DNA of 64,000 bases, from contig CANITF010000001.1 of assembly GCA_947470515.1 (NCBI GenBank), positions 1-64,000 of the forward strand, read 5' to 3'. The translations under genes and the position numbers were made by a program. The DNA is from Flavobacteriales bacterium (GTDB lineage: Bacteria; Bacteroidota; Bacteroidia; Flavobacteriales_D; Crocinitomicaceae). The notes beneath the pieces were generated by a model that had not been told where the DNA came from, did no database searches, and saw only the letters and a list, made by a program, of their open reading frames with translations. Numbering within the stretch: position 1 is the first letter of the stretch; each line of letters starts with the position of its first letter. Shown piece by piece: positions 48,751-57,156 of this stretch.

Positions 48751-49899
48751 TCATTCCTCTAAAGGCAAAATAAAATCAAGGTAGTTTTCACGATTAACTG
48801 TTTGAAAAGACGCCTCTGGATATGCTTTTCCCCATAAAGCTGGTTTTTTGGATGTTTTATTTGACCCCCATTTAAATTCATACCCATATAATAATCCACC
48901 TCTGTCTTCAACCCAATCAATTTCTTGTTGTGTATGTGTACGCCAGAAAAAATTCGCAGCATGTAATTTACTGTATTCTTGCAATTTCATTCGTTCTGAA
49001 GCAATATAATTTTCCCACAATTTTCCTTGATCGTCTCTAAGTTCCATGGGATTAAAATTATTGATTAACGCATTTCGTATACCATTATCATAGAAGTACC
49101 ACTTACTTTTTTTAGTTATTTCATTGTCCAAGTTCCTGCTGAAACCAGAAATAGTATAAATGATAAAGACTTTTGATAATAAATCTAAATAGCGATCGAC
49201 AGTACTTTTGTTTAAACCAAGATCCTTACCGATACTTTCTATAGAAATTTCATTGCCTACACGAAAAGCAATAAGACGTAACAAGGATACAATTTTACTC
49301 TGTTTTCTAATCCCCTCAAATGCAAGTATATCTTTTAATAAATAAGAATTTACTTGTTCTTTCAGGTGGCTTTCTTTTTCTTCATTACTTGTCAAGTGCT
49401 GTAATTCTGGATATCCCCCATAAATCAATCGGTCATCTAAATTACCCCGAGTTTCCATCAAATTTTCGTTATTGACAAATTCCATTTGTGCTAGTGGGTA
49501 TAATTTGAATGTAAATGAACGACCAACAAGTGGTTCGCCAAGTTGATTGTTTAAATCAAAAACAGAAGAGCCAGTTACCATTATTTTAAGACCTTCTATG
49601 GAATCAACCATAAGTTTAAGTTTTAGTCCAATCTCAGGTATTGCTTGTGCCTCATCTATCACCAACAACTTGGTGTCAGCTAAAAATTGTGTATAATTTC
49701 TAACACTTCGGTCTTGCAAAACCAATTGCGTGTCTAAATCTTCTCCGTTTAGAATAAGTGTTTTTTCTTCTATTTCGGCAAGAATGTGTTTTATAAGTTC
49801 TGTTTTTCCTACACGTCTGGCTCCTAAAATGATAAGAACTTTGTTAGGTTTTAAGTGCTTTATGATGAGTGTTTCTAATGATCTACCAATGTATTTCAT
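48751..49899 (-). CDS. AAA-type ATPase with C-terminal DUF4143 domain
   Basis: A 382-residue ATP-binding protein of the AAA_14/DUF4143 family, found scattered through bacterial genomes. Walker A is GARRVGKT (26-33), Walker B LLVIDEAQ (78-85), and the sensor region MVTGSSVFDLNNQ follows. A winged-helix-like segment (NEISIESIGKDLGLNKSTVD) precedes the DUF4143 part ending in WRTHTQQEIDWVEDRGG and YGYEFKWG, a nuclease-like E-x-K arrangement. I start at MKYIGRSLETL; the nine residues upstream have no family similarity. It stands alone between the nrd operon and the DUF3109 gene, and such genes often move horizontally. Its cellular role is unknown. Confidence 0.85.
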   Translation of the reverse strand: MKYIGRSLETLIIKHLKPNKVLIILGARRVGKTELIKHILAEIEEKTLILNGEDLDTQLVLQDRSVRNYTQFLADTKLLVIDEAQAIPEIGLKLKLMVDSIEGLKIMVTGSSVFDLNNQLGEPLVGRSFTFKLYPLAQMEFVNNENLMETRGNLDDRLIYGGYPELQHLTSNEEKESHLKEQVNSYLLKDILAFEGIRKQSKIVSLLRLIAFRVGNEISIESIGKDLGLNKSTVDRYLDLLSKVFIIYTISGFSRNLDNEITKKSKWYFYDNGIRNALINNFNPMELRDDQGKLWENYIASERMKLQEYSKLHAANFFWRTHTQQEIDWVEDRGGLLYGYEFKWGSNKTSKKPALWGKAYPEASFQTVNRENYLDFILPLEE

Positions 49900-49923
49900 G
49901 ATGTAAAAATTTTCTGTACACCA

Positions 49924-49988
49924 CAAATGTAATAAATTTAATAGATTTCCGCCGTTTTATCAGCGCAATTTAATAGATTTCCGTCGTT
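49924..49988 (-). promoter_or_regulatory. -7 box and 22-bp direct repeats upstream of the DUF4143 ATPase gene
   Basis: On the minus strand, TACATTTG (49931-49924) matches TAnnTTTG about 25 nt before the start codon. Just upstream, AATTTAATAGATTTCCGCCG (plus 2 bp) at 49935-49956 recurs at 49967-49988 with one mismatch and a 32-bp period, three helical turns. The first copy covers the expected -33 region. This arrangement is typical of tandem operator sites, perhaps for autoregulation. Confidence 0.5.
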
Positions 49989-50064
49989 AGAGGTATAAAA
50001 TTTATCAAAGAATTGTGCTTGAATAGTATAATAAAGAAGCTAATATAGCAACGAATATGCACGG

Positions 50065-50640
50065 TTATTTGCTTTTCAACCCCTTATCAACTTCCTCCAA
50101 CGCTTCAAAAAAGTCTTCGCCATAAGCTCTAATTATCGACCCTTTTAAAAAACGGTAAACTGGAACGTCTAATTTATCTCCACAAGCACAAGCAGGTGCG
50201 CAAATTGGCCAAACATCGTATGTTAACGCACGAAAGTCATTGAATTGTTTTTCCCGAATTGGATACAAATGACAAGAAATCGGCTTGTTAAAATCTATTT
50301 TACCAGAATTGTACGCTTGCTCGATTCCACATTTTGTGATATTATTTTCATCAAAATACACAAATGAACACTCGCCCCCATTCACCAAGGTAGTAACGGC
50401 CTCGTTGTCTTCGTCCATATAAAAGACACCATTTTCTTCTACCTGTTCAATTCCTTCTGGGCGCATAAAAGGCATGATTTTCTCAATGTTTTCTTCTAAT
50501 AAATCAATCTCATCCAATGTTAACGGTGCGCCAGAATTTCCCTCAATACAGCAAGCTCCTTTGCACGCATTCAAGTCACAAACGAACTTTTTATCAAAAA
50601 GTTGAGTGGAAACAATTTTATCTTTTACTTCAATTAACAT
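50065..50640 (-). CDS. DUF3109 family Cys-rich protein
   Basis: A 191-residue protein of the DUF3109 family, widespread in Bacteroidota. It has the family's N-terminal Cys cluster FVCDLNACKGACCIEG, a middle region ECSFVYFDENNITKCGIEQA, PISCHLYPIRE, and a closing WPICAPACACG cluster. The number and spacing of cysteines suggest a bound metal or iron-sulphur cluster (inference). No catalytic motif is known for the family. The gene is divergent from rimP, with 156 bp between starts. Confidence 0.88.
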   Translation of the reverse strand: MLIEVKDKIVSTQLFDKKFVCDLNACKGACCIEGNSGAPLTLDEIDLLEENIEKIMPFMRPEGIEQVEENGVFYMDEDNEAVTTLVNGGECSFVYFDENNITKCGIEQAYNSGKIDFNKPISCHLYPIREKQFNDFRALTYDVWPICAPACACGDKLDVPVYRFLKGSIIRAYGEDFFEALEEVDKGLKSK

Positions 50641-50704
50641 TGCTTAATTTTTTCGTAAAGTTCAGAAAACACGGGCGTTAAAAAAACATAATTCTCATGA
50701 AATG

Positions 50705-50734
50705 TTGGAAATAAGAAAAAATATCCTATATTTG
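50705..50734 (+). promoter_or_regulatory. Promoter TTG-N19-TAtaTTTG of the rimP-nusA-infB operon
   Basis: TTG at 50705-50707 and TATATTTG at 50727-50734 are separated by exactly 19 nt, a full match to the Bacteroidota sigma-A consensus. The transcript would begin near 50741, giving a leader of about 56 nt that contains the hairpin at 50765-50784. Confidence 0.8.
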
Positions 50735-50764
50735 CATCGGATTTAGTGAAGATTAAGACATAAT

Positions 50765-50789
50765 GAGGGGACGAAAGTCCCCTCTTTTT
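50765..50789 (+). promoter_or_regulatory. Terminator-like hairpin in the rimP leader (candidate attenuator)
   Basis: GAGGGGAC (50765-50772) and GTCCCCTC (50777-50784) form a perfect 8-bp GC-rich stem capped by a GAAA tetraloop, followed by TTTTT. It lies after the promoter and ends about 8 nt before the rimP ATG. It therefore cannot end an upstream gene, because the only upstream gene is divergent. It has the form of an intrinsic terminator inside the operon leader. Confidence 0.7.
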
Positions 50790-50796
50790 ATAACAT

Positions 50797-51297
50797 ATGA
50801 TTAGTAAAAAATTAGTAATGAAATTAATTGATGAGCGCATCGCAGAATTAGCGAATGGCTTGTTTGTGGTTGATTTATCAATTTCTAACACCAATGTTAT
50901 TCATGTTGAAATTGATAAACATGTTGGTGGTGTAGCCATTACAGATTGTATGTCTGTTTCACGAAATGTTGAACACAATCTGGATCGTGAAGAAGAAGAT
51001 TTCGAAATACATGTTTCATCAGCGGGTTTAGACAAACCGTTTCGCGTGATGGCACAGTATGATAAAAATATTGGGAAAGAAGTAAAAGTTTTGTTGAACG
51101 ATAAAACAAAATTAGAAGGCATTTTAAAAGCCGCTTCTGAACAAGAGATAATTATTGAAACATCCCGAATGGAAAGGCCTGAAGGCGATGCGCTGAGCTT
51201 GTCGAAGCGGAAAAAAAAGAAAGAGCTAATTGTGGAACAACACGTGTTCCCAATGGTTCAAGTTAAAGAAACAAAAATTGTTATTTCATTTAAATAA
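50797..51297 (+). CDS. rimP: Ribosome maturation factor RimP
   Basis: RimP helps assemble the 30S ribosomal subunit. The 166-residue protein has the family core NVIHVEIDKHVGGVAITDCM, the motif EIHVSSAGLDKPFRVMAQYD, and a C-terminal SH3-like domain (LEGILKAASEQEIIIE). It is slightly longer than E. coli RimP because of a Lys/Arg-rich insertion (RKKKKE) near residue 132. It is the first gene of a conserved rimP-nusA-infB operon, with nusA 6 bp downstream. Confidence 0.94.
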   Translation: MISKKLVMKLIDERIAELANGLFVVDLSISNTNVIHVEIDKHVGGVAITDCMSVSRNVEHNLDREEEDFEIHVSSAGLDKPFRVMAQYDKNIGKEVKVLLNDKTKLEGILKAASEQEIIIETSRMERPEGDALSLSKRKKKKELIVEQHVFPMVQVKETKIVISFK

Positions 51298-51303
51298 GTA
51301 AAT

Positions 51304-52539
51304 ATGAATAGCCTTGAATTAGTTGACTCATTTTCGGAATTCAAAGAATTAAAAAGCATTGACAAACAAACAATGCAACATGTCTTGGAAGATGTGTTCC
51401 GTGCAATGTTAAAAAAGAAGTTTAACACCGATGAACACATCGATATCATTGTAAATATTGATAAAGGTGACGTGCAAATTTTCTTGAATAAAGAAATTGT
51501 TGATGATGGAGAAGTAGAAGATCCAAATACGGAAATAGCTTATTCTGATGCAATCAAAATTGAACCAGATTTCGAAATTGGTGAAGAAGTAACAGAAGAG
51601 TTTAAATTTGGAGACTTCGGACGACGCAATGTGTTGTCGCTTCGTCAAAATTTGATTTCTCGTATCATGGAATTAGAGAAAGATAATCTGTACAAAGTTT
51701 ACAAAGAAAGAATTGGTGAAATTGTTACCGGTGAAGTTTACCAAGTTTGGAAGAAAGAAATCATGGTAATGGATGATGAAGGAAACGAATTAATTCTTCC
51801 TAAATCTGAACAAATTCCTTCTGATTATTTCAAAAAAGGAGAAACTGTTCGCGCTGTAGTTGCAAAAGTGGATATGCGAAATAGCAGCCCAGTAATTATT
51901 CTTTCTAGAACGGCACCTGAATTCTTAGAGCGTTTATTCGAATTAGAAGTTCCTGAAGTTTTTGATGGCCTAATTACTATCAAACGAATTGTACGTGAAC
52001 CAGGTGAAAGAGCAAAAGTTGCTGTTGAATCATACGACGACCGAGTAGATCCAGTTGGAGCATGTGTTGGAATGAAAGGTTCTCGTATTCATGGAATCGT
52101 TCGTGAGTTGAGAAATGAAAACATTGACGTTATCAATTACACAAATAACCCACAGTTGTTAATCCAACGTTCTTTGTCTCCTGCAAAAATTTCTTCTATT
52201 GAAATTAATGAAGAAGATAAAAGAGCAAAGGTTTTCTTGAAACCAGACCAAGTTTCTTTAGCAATTGGAAAAGGCGGACACAATATCAAATTAGCTGGAA
52301 AGCTTTGTGGATATGAGTTAGACGTTTACCGTGAAGGAGAAGTGGATGTTGAAGACGTTGACTTAGAAGAATTCGCAGATGAAATCGATAGCTGGATTAT
52401 TGATGAATTAAAAGCTGTCGGCTGTGATACCGCAAAATCTGTATTAGAAATGAGTCCTGAAGATTTAATTCAACGAACAGATTTAGAACAAGAAACAATT
52501 GAAGAAGTGTTTAAAATTCTTCGATCAGAATTTGAATAA
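51304..52539 (+). CDS. nusA: Transcription termination/antitermination protein NusA
   Basis: NusA binds RNA polymerase and nascent RNA and tunes pausing, termination and antitermination. The 411 residues contain the N-terminal polymerase-binding domain, an S1 domain (about 135-200; EIVTGEVYQVWKKEIMV), and two KH domains with VDPVGACVGMKGSRIHGIV and VSLAIGKGGHNIKLA. A short C-terminal helix-hairpin region ends the protein (DTAKSVLEMSPEDLIQRTDL). It lacks the long acidic repeats of E. coli NusA, as is normal for Bacteroidota. The second gene of the rimP operon; infB starts 57 bp downstream. Confidence 0.96.
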   Translation: MNSLELVDSFSEFKELKSIDKQTMQHVLEDVFRAMLKKKFNTDEHIDIIVNIDKGDVQIFLNKEIVDDGEVEDPNTEIAYSDAIKIEPDFEIGEEVTEEFKFGDFGRRNVLSLRQNLISRIMELEKDNLYKVYKERIGEIVTGEVYQVWKKEIMVMDDEGNELILPKSEQIPSDYFKKGETVRAVVAKVDMRNSSPVIILSRTAPEFLERLFELEVPEVFDGLITIKRIVREPGERAKVAVESYDDRVDPVGACVGMKGSRIHGIVRELRNENIDVINYTNNPQLLIQRSLSPAKISSIEINEEDKRAKVFLKPDQVSLAIGKGGHNIKLAGKLCGYELDVYREGEVDVEDVDLEEFADEIDSWIIDELKAVGCDTAKSVLEMSPEDLIQRTDLEQETIEEVFKILRSEFE

Positions 52540-52596
52540 TGAAAAAATTCAAATTAATAATACTGAATACGTAAACAACGAAGGACACATTATTAT

Positions 52597-55410
52597 ATGG
52601 CCGGAAAACCAATAAGATTAGGAAGAGCAGCTGGAGAACTCAATGTTGGGGTCTCCACGCTTGTTGAATTCCTTGAATCAAAAGGAATCAAGATTGAAAA
52701 CAATCCGAATTCAAAAGTAGAAGGGGAATATTACGATATTCTTCAAAAAGAATTTGCTGCTGATCAGGACATGAAAGAACTTTCAAAAACTTCTTCTATT
52801 AAAAGAGAGAAGCGTGAAACAATTTCTATTCGCGATTCAAAGCAAGAAGAAGCTCCAGAGCAGCAAGAAGATTTTGATGATTCAGACCCAATCAACGTTG
52901 AGGAAATTAAACGTTCTGTGTTTGAAGAACCGAAAAGAGAAGAGCCTGTAAAGGAAGAGCCGAAAAGAGAAGAACCGAAAGTTGAAACGCCAAAAGAGAA
53001 TTCTGAAGCAAAAACAATAGGTGAAGGTGATGTGCAAGTGCAAGTTGTTGGAAGAATTGATTTAGATAAGTTAAATACTAAAACACGTCCGGACAAAAAG
53101 AAAACACCGTATGTTGCACCTGCAAAACCATCTGTTGCAGCGCAAGTTACTCCAGAAAAAAAGCCTGAAACACCAGTTGTTGAAGAGGCAAAAAAGGATG
53201 AGGAAGCACCAAAAGAAATTGAAACAATTCGTGTAGAACGTAAAGTTCTTTCTGGACCAACAGTCCTAGGACGAATTGAGTTGCCAGTTGAAAAACCTAA
53301 AACTCCAACGGTTAGACCAGGAAGTCCATTTAATGCCGATTCTCGTAAAAAGAGAAAAAGGATTAAAAAAGTTGAAGGAAATGCAACACCAGGAGAAGCA
53401 GCAGCATCCGGAACACCAAGGCCGCCTGCGACAAATGCGCCACGAACTGGTCAACCATTCAAGCCAGGATTTCAGAAACCCGGACAAAAGTTCGTTAAGC
53501 CCGAGATCAAAGAAAAAGACATTCAAAAAGAGATTAAAGATACACTTGCTCGACTTTCTAATCAAGGAGGAAAATCAAAGGCATCAAAAAATCGTCGTAC
53601 AAAAAGAGATACTGTTGCACAACGTCGTCAAGACGAAATGGAAGCTGCAGAATTAGAAGAAAAAGTATTGAAATTAACGGAGTTCGTTACCGTTTCAGAA
53701 CTTGCTTCTATGATGAGCGCCTCGCCAACTCAAGTTATTTCAGCTTGTATGTCATTAGGGATTTTTGCTTCTATCAACCAACGTTTGGATGCTGAGACAA
53801 TTCAGATTGTTGCGGAAGAATTTGGTTACGAAGCAGAATTTGTAAGTGCAGAAATTCAAGAAGCAATTCCAGTTCAAGAAGATAGAGAAGAAGATTTGTT
53901 GGCGCGCCCACCAATTATTACCGTAATGGGTCACGTTGATCACGGTAAAACGTCGTTACTAGATAAAATACGAAATGCAAATGTTACTGAAGGTGAAGCT
54001 GGAGGAATTACGCAACATATTGGAGCATATTCAGTTACACTAAAAGATGGTCGAAAAATGACTTTCTTGGATACACCAGGTCACGAAGCCTTTACGGCGA
54101 TGCGAGCTCGTGGTGCTCAAGTAACGGACGTTGCAATTATTATTGTAGCAGCAGATGATGACGTGATGCCTCAAACAAAAGAAGCAATTTCTCACGCTCA
54201 AGCAGCCGGTGTACCAATGGTATTTGCAATCAATAAAATTGATAAAGACGGCGCTAATCCAGATAAAATTAGAGAACAACTTTCTATAATGAATATCCTT
54301 GTGGAAGATTGGGGTGGTAAATATCAATGTCAAGAAATTTCGGCGCGTCAAAACTTAAACATTGATGAGTTACTTGAAAAAGTATTACTTGAAGCAGAAA
54401 TGTTGACACTGAAAGCTAATCCAAATAAAAATGCGATTGGTACTGTTGTTGAATCTTCGCTTGATAAAGGAAAAGGATATGTTGCAAATATGCTTGTTGA
54501 AGCAGGAACATTGAAAATTGGAGATGTTGTTTTAGTTGGAAAAAATTATGGTCGTGTGCGCGCAATGCACGATGAACATGGTAAAGTAATCACTGTAGCT
54601 GGGCCATCACAACCAGTTTCTATTCTTGGAATCAATGGTGCGCCAAGCGCTGGAGATAAATTCCACGTAATGGACGACGAAAAAGAAGCGAAAACAATTG
54701 CTTCTAAACGTGAACAACTATACCGTGAGCAAGGATTGCGTACAACTAAACATATCACATTGGATGAGATTGGTCGTCGTTTGGCTATTGGTGACTTTAA
54801 AGAACTTAACATCATCGTTAAAGGTGACGTGGACGGTTCTATCGAAGCATTATCTGATTCATTGTTGAACTTATCGACGGAAGAAATTCAAATAAATATC
54901 GTTCACAAAGGTGTTGGAGCAATTTCTGAGGCTGACGTGAATCTTGCATCTGCTTCTGATGCAATCATCATTGGTTTCCAAGTTAGACCATCATTGGCGG
55001 CGCGCAAATTGGCAGAAAATGAGCAAATTGATATTCGTTTGTACTCTGTCATCTACAAGGCAATTGAGGAAATTAAATCAGCGATGGAAGGAATGCTTTC
55101 TCCTGATATTGAAGAGAAAGTCGTGGGTACAACTGAAGTTCGTGAAACATTCGAAATTACGAAAGTGGGTACAATTGCAGGATGTTATGTCATGGACGGG
55201 ATCATCAAACGTTCTTCTAAAATACGTGTGATACGCGACGGAATCGTTATTCATACTGGTGTTCTTGGATCATTGAAACGATTCAAAGACGATGTAAAAG
55301 AAGTGAAAAACAATTATGAGTGTGGATTGAATGTAGATAAATTTGACGACATTAAAATCGGCGATTTAATTGAAGCGTTTGAAGAAGTTGAAGTTGCAAG
55401 AAAATTGTAA
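52597..55410 (+). CDS. infB: Translation initiation factor IF-2
   Basis: IF-2 is the GTPase that places initiator tRNA on the ribosome. The 937 residues comprise the N-terminal IF2_N helix bundle ([20 protein letters not shown]), a long charged linker (about 60-340) rich in Glu, Lys and Pro with the tandem motif EEPKREEP, and a second IF2_N-like segment. The G domain follows with [10 protein letters not shown] (about 445), [20 protein letters not shown] and NKID, then domains II-IV ending [10 protein letters not shown]. All GTPase motifs are intact. It closes the rimP-nusA-infB operon, with a terminator 21 nt downstream. Confidence 0.97.
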   Translation: MAGKPIRLGRAAGELNVGVSTLVEFLESKGIKIENNPNSKVEGEYYDILQKEFAADQDMKELSKTSSIKREKRETISIRDSKQEEAPEQQEDFDDSDPINVEEIKRSVFEEPKREEPVKEEPKREEPKVETPKENSEAKTIGEGDVQVQVVGRIDLDKLNTKTRPDKKKTPYVAPAKPSVAAQVTPEKKPETPVVEEAKKDEEAPKEIETIRVERKVLSGPTVLGRIELPVEKPKTPTVRPGSPFNADSRKKRKRIKKVEGNATPGEAAASGTPRPPATNAPRTGQPFKPGFQKPGQKFVKPEIKEKDIQKEIKDTLARLSNQGGKSKASKNRRTKRDTVAQRRQDEMEAAELEEKVLKLTEFVTVSELASMMSASPTQVISACMSLGIFASINQRLDAETIQIVAEEFGYEAEFVSAEIQEAIPVQEDREEDLLARPPIITVMGHVDHGKTSLLDKIRNANVTEGEAGGITQHIGAYSVTLKDGRKMTFLDTPGHEAFTAMRARGAQVTDVAIIIVAADDDVMPQTKEAISHAQAAGVPMVFAINKIDKDGANPDKIREQLSIMNILVEDWGGKYQCQEISARQNLNIDELLEKVLLEAEMLTLKANPNKNAIGTVVESSLDKGKGYVANMLVEAGTLKIGDVVLVGKNYGRVRAMHDEHGKVITVAGPSQPVSILGINGAPSAGDKFHVMDDEKEAKTIASKREQLYREQGLRTTKHITLDEIGRRLAIGDFKELNIIVKGDVDGSIEALSDSLLNLSTEEIQINIVHKGVGAISEADVNLASASDAIIIGFQVRPSLAARKLAENEQIDIRLYSVIYKAIEEIKSAMEGMLSPDIEEKVVGTTEVRETFEITKVGTIAGCYVMDGIIKRSSKIRVIRDGIVIHTGVLGSLKRFKDDVKEVKNNYECGLNVDKFDDIKIGDLIEAFEEVEVARKL

Positions 55411-55430
55411 TGAAATAGATTTATAAATTC

Positions 55431-55460
55431 AATGCCTTCCATTTTTGGGAGGCATTTTTT
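55431..55460 (+). terminator. Terminator of the rimP-nusA-infB operon
   Basis: AATGCCTTCC (55431-55440) pairs with GGGAGGCATT (55447-55456), including one G-T pair, around a six-nucleotide loop, and TTTT follows. Confidence 0.85.
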
Positions 55461-55512
55461 GTTTATTTAACACAATACCTCAAATAACAAGCGTGCTTTA
55501 GTAAGAAATCCT

Positions 55513-55520
55513 TAACTTTG
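55513..55520 (+). promoter_or_regulatory. -7 element TAacTTTG ahead of tatA
   Basis: TAACTTTG matches TAnnTTTG and lies 21 nt upstream of the tatA ATG. At the -33 position only a GTG is seen instead of TTG, so the match is partial. It probably drives tatA-gatA-mltD. Confidence 0.5.
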
Positions 55521-55541
55521 TATGAATTAAAATTTAAAGTT

Positions 55542-55727
55542 ATGATTTTACAAATTCTTAGTGCAGGACATATTATTCTAATTTTAGCTGTAGTTGTTTT
55601 GCTTTTTGGTGGTAAAAAAATACCAGAATTAATGAAAGGCCTTGGTAAAGGGATTAAAGAGTTTAAAGACGCTTCTAAAGGCGAAGACGACACGAAAGTC
55701 GAAGCTAAAGCAGAAGAAAAAAACTAA
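55542..55727 (+). CDS. tatA: Sec-independent translocase subunit TatA/TatE
   Basis: A 61-residue protein with one N-terminal membrane helix ([21 protein letters not shown]), the FGG hinge, then the amphipathic helix [20 protein letters not shown] and a charged tail. This is the standard TatA/E layout for the pore-forming subunit of twin-arginine export. I start at the MILQ Met; the eight residues before it are polar and absent in relatives. gatA follows after 14 bp. Confidence 0.92.
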   Translation: MILQILSAGHIILILAVVVLLFGGKKIPELMKGLGKGIKEFKDASKGEDDTKVEAKAEEKN

Positions 55728-55741
55728 TCAATTTTCATTAA

Positions 55742-57154
55742 ATGCACACTACTTTTGCTGAAGTAAAGTCTACCCTTGCTTCGGGTAGTACAGTTTTGGA
55801 TATTGTTGGAGACTATTTAAAAGTCATTCATCAAAATTCTGATTTGAATGCTTTTTTGGAAGTATTTGAAGATTCAGCAAAAGCTCAAGCAGTTATTGTA
55901 GATACAAAAATTGCGAACAAAACAGCCGGGAAACTTGCTGGAATGGTTATCGGGTTAAAAGATAACCTCTGCTATAAAGGGCACAAAGTTTCCGCAGCAT
56001 CAAAAATTCTCGAAGGTTTCGAATCATTATATACGGCTACTGCAGTTCAACGCTTAATTGATGAAGATGCTGTTATTATTGGCCGTCTAAATTGTGATGA
56101 ATTCGCAATGGGAAGTTCCAACGAAAATTCTGCTTTTGGACCTGTAAAAAATAATCTCAACAAGAAGCTTGTTCCTGGTGGATCCTCTGGTGGCTCAGCA
56201 GTTGCTGTTTCTGTGGGTATGTGCACTGCAGCGCTTGGAAGTGATACAGGTGGTTCGATTCGCCAACCAGCATCTTTTACAGGAACATATGGTATTAAAC
56301 CAACTTATGGCAGAATTAGCCGTTTTGGATTAATTGCCTATGCTTCATCCTTTGACCAAATTGGAACATTTACCAATTCATTGGAAGATTCAGCACTGCT
56401 TTTAGAAGTAATGGCAGGTGAAGATGAATTTGATTCTACTGTTTCCAATAAGCCCGTTGAAAAGTTCAGTGATTTCGAAGCAATCGGAAAATTAAAAATT
56501 GCTGTCATCAAAGAAAGTTTTGAAACTGATGGAATCGATCCTGAAGTTGCCGCTAGAATGGATGAAATTATTCTGAAATTAGAAGAAAACGGCCACACGG
56601 TTGAAAAAGTGTCTTTCCCATATTTGGATTACATGGTACCAACCTATTATGTGCTTACAACAGCTGAAGCTTCCTCCAATTTATCGCGTTTTGACGGTGT
56701 TCATTTTGGATATAGAAGCAGTGTTGCTCAAGGAGTTCAAGATACGTATAAAAAATCCCGATCTGAAGGTTTTGGCCCAGAAGTTCAACGTAGAATTATG
56801 GCTGGAACTTTTGTTCTGTCAAATGAATTCTATGATGCATATTATACAAAAGGACAAAAAGTGCGTCGCGTACTTAAAAACAGAACAGATGAAATTCTAA
56901 ATGCGTTTGATTTAATCTTGTTACCGACAACACCTTCTACAGCTTTCGAACTGAATGCCGTGAAAGATCCAATTGCAATGTATTTACAAGATATTTTTAC
57001 TGTTCATGCTAATTTAACTGGTAATCCTGCAATTTCTCTTCCTTTAGGGAACCATTCCAACGGCATGCCTTTTGGTATTCAGGTGATGGGAAAAAATTTC
57101 GGGGAGAAACAAGTGTTTAATTTTTCTGCTCATCTTGAAAAAAGTTTAAAATAA
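55742..57154 (+). CDS. gatA: Aspartyl/glutamyl-tRNA amidotransferase subunit A
   Basis: GatA releases ammonia from glutamine for GatCAB, which converts Asp-tRNA(Asn) and Glu-tRNA(Gln) to the amide forms. The 470-residue protein shows the amidase signature with the Ser-cisSer-Lys triad: Lys in VIGLKDNLCYKGH, the cis-Ser in GGSSGGSAVAVSVGMC, and the nucleophile Ser in LGSDTGGSIRQPASF. The Tyr/Arg-containing C-terminal region is present and the length is typical. gatB and gatC are not next to it. It lies between tatA and mltD in an apparent operon, with only 2 bp to the mltD start. Confidence 0.95.
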   Translation: MHTTFAEVKSTLASGSTVLDIVGDYLKVIHQNSDLNAFLEVFEDSAKAQAVIVDTKIANKTAGKLAGMVIGLKDNLCYKGHKVSAASKILEGFESLYTATAVQRLIDEDAVIIGRLNCDEFAMGSSNENSAFGPVKNNLNKKLVPGGSSGGSAVAVSVGMCTAALGSDTGGSIRQPASFTGTYGIKPTYGRISRFGLIAYASSFDQIGTFTNSLEDSALLLEVMAGEDEFDSTVSNKPVEKFSDFEAIGKLKIAVIKESFETDGIDPEVAARMDEIILKLEENGHTVEKVSFPYLDYMVPTYYVLTTAEASSNLSRFDGVHFGYRSSVAQGVQDTYKKSRSEGFGPEVQRRIMAGTFVLSNEFYDAYYTKGQKVRRVLKNRTDEILNAFDLILLPTTPSTAFELNAVKDPIAMYLQDIFTVHANLTGNPAISLPLGNHSNGMPFGIQVMGKNFGEKQVFNFSAHLEKSLK

Positions 57155-57156
57155 GT

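Noticed and set aside
50634-50894. Minus-strand open frame between the DUF3109 and rimP genes
   Set aside because: It overlaps the rimP promoter, hairpin and start codon and has no family similarity.
53276-53656. Alternative-frame open reading frame of 126 codons in infB
   Set aside because: It comes from the Lys/Glu/Pro-rich IF-2 linker in another frame; the linker itself is expected there.
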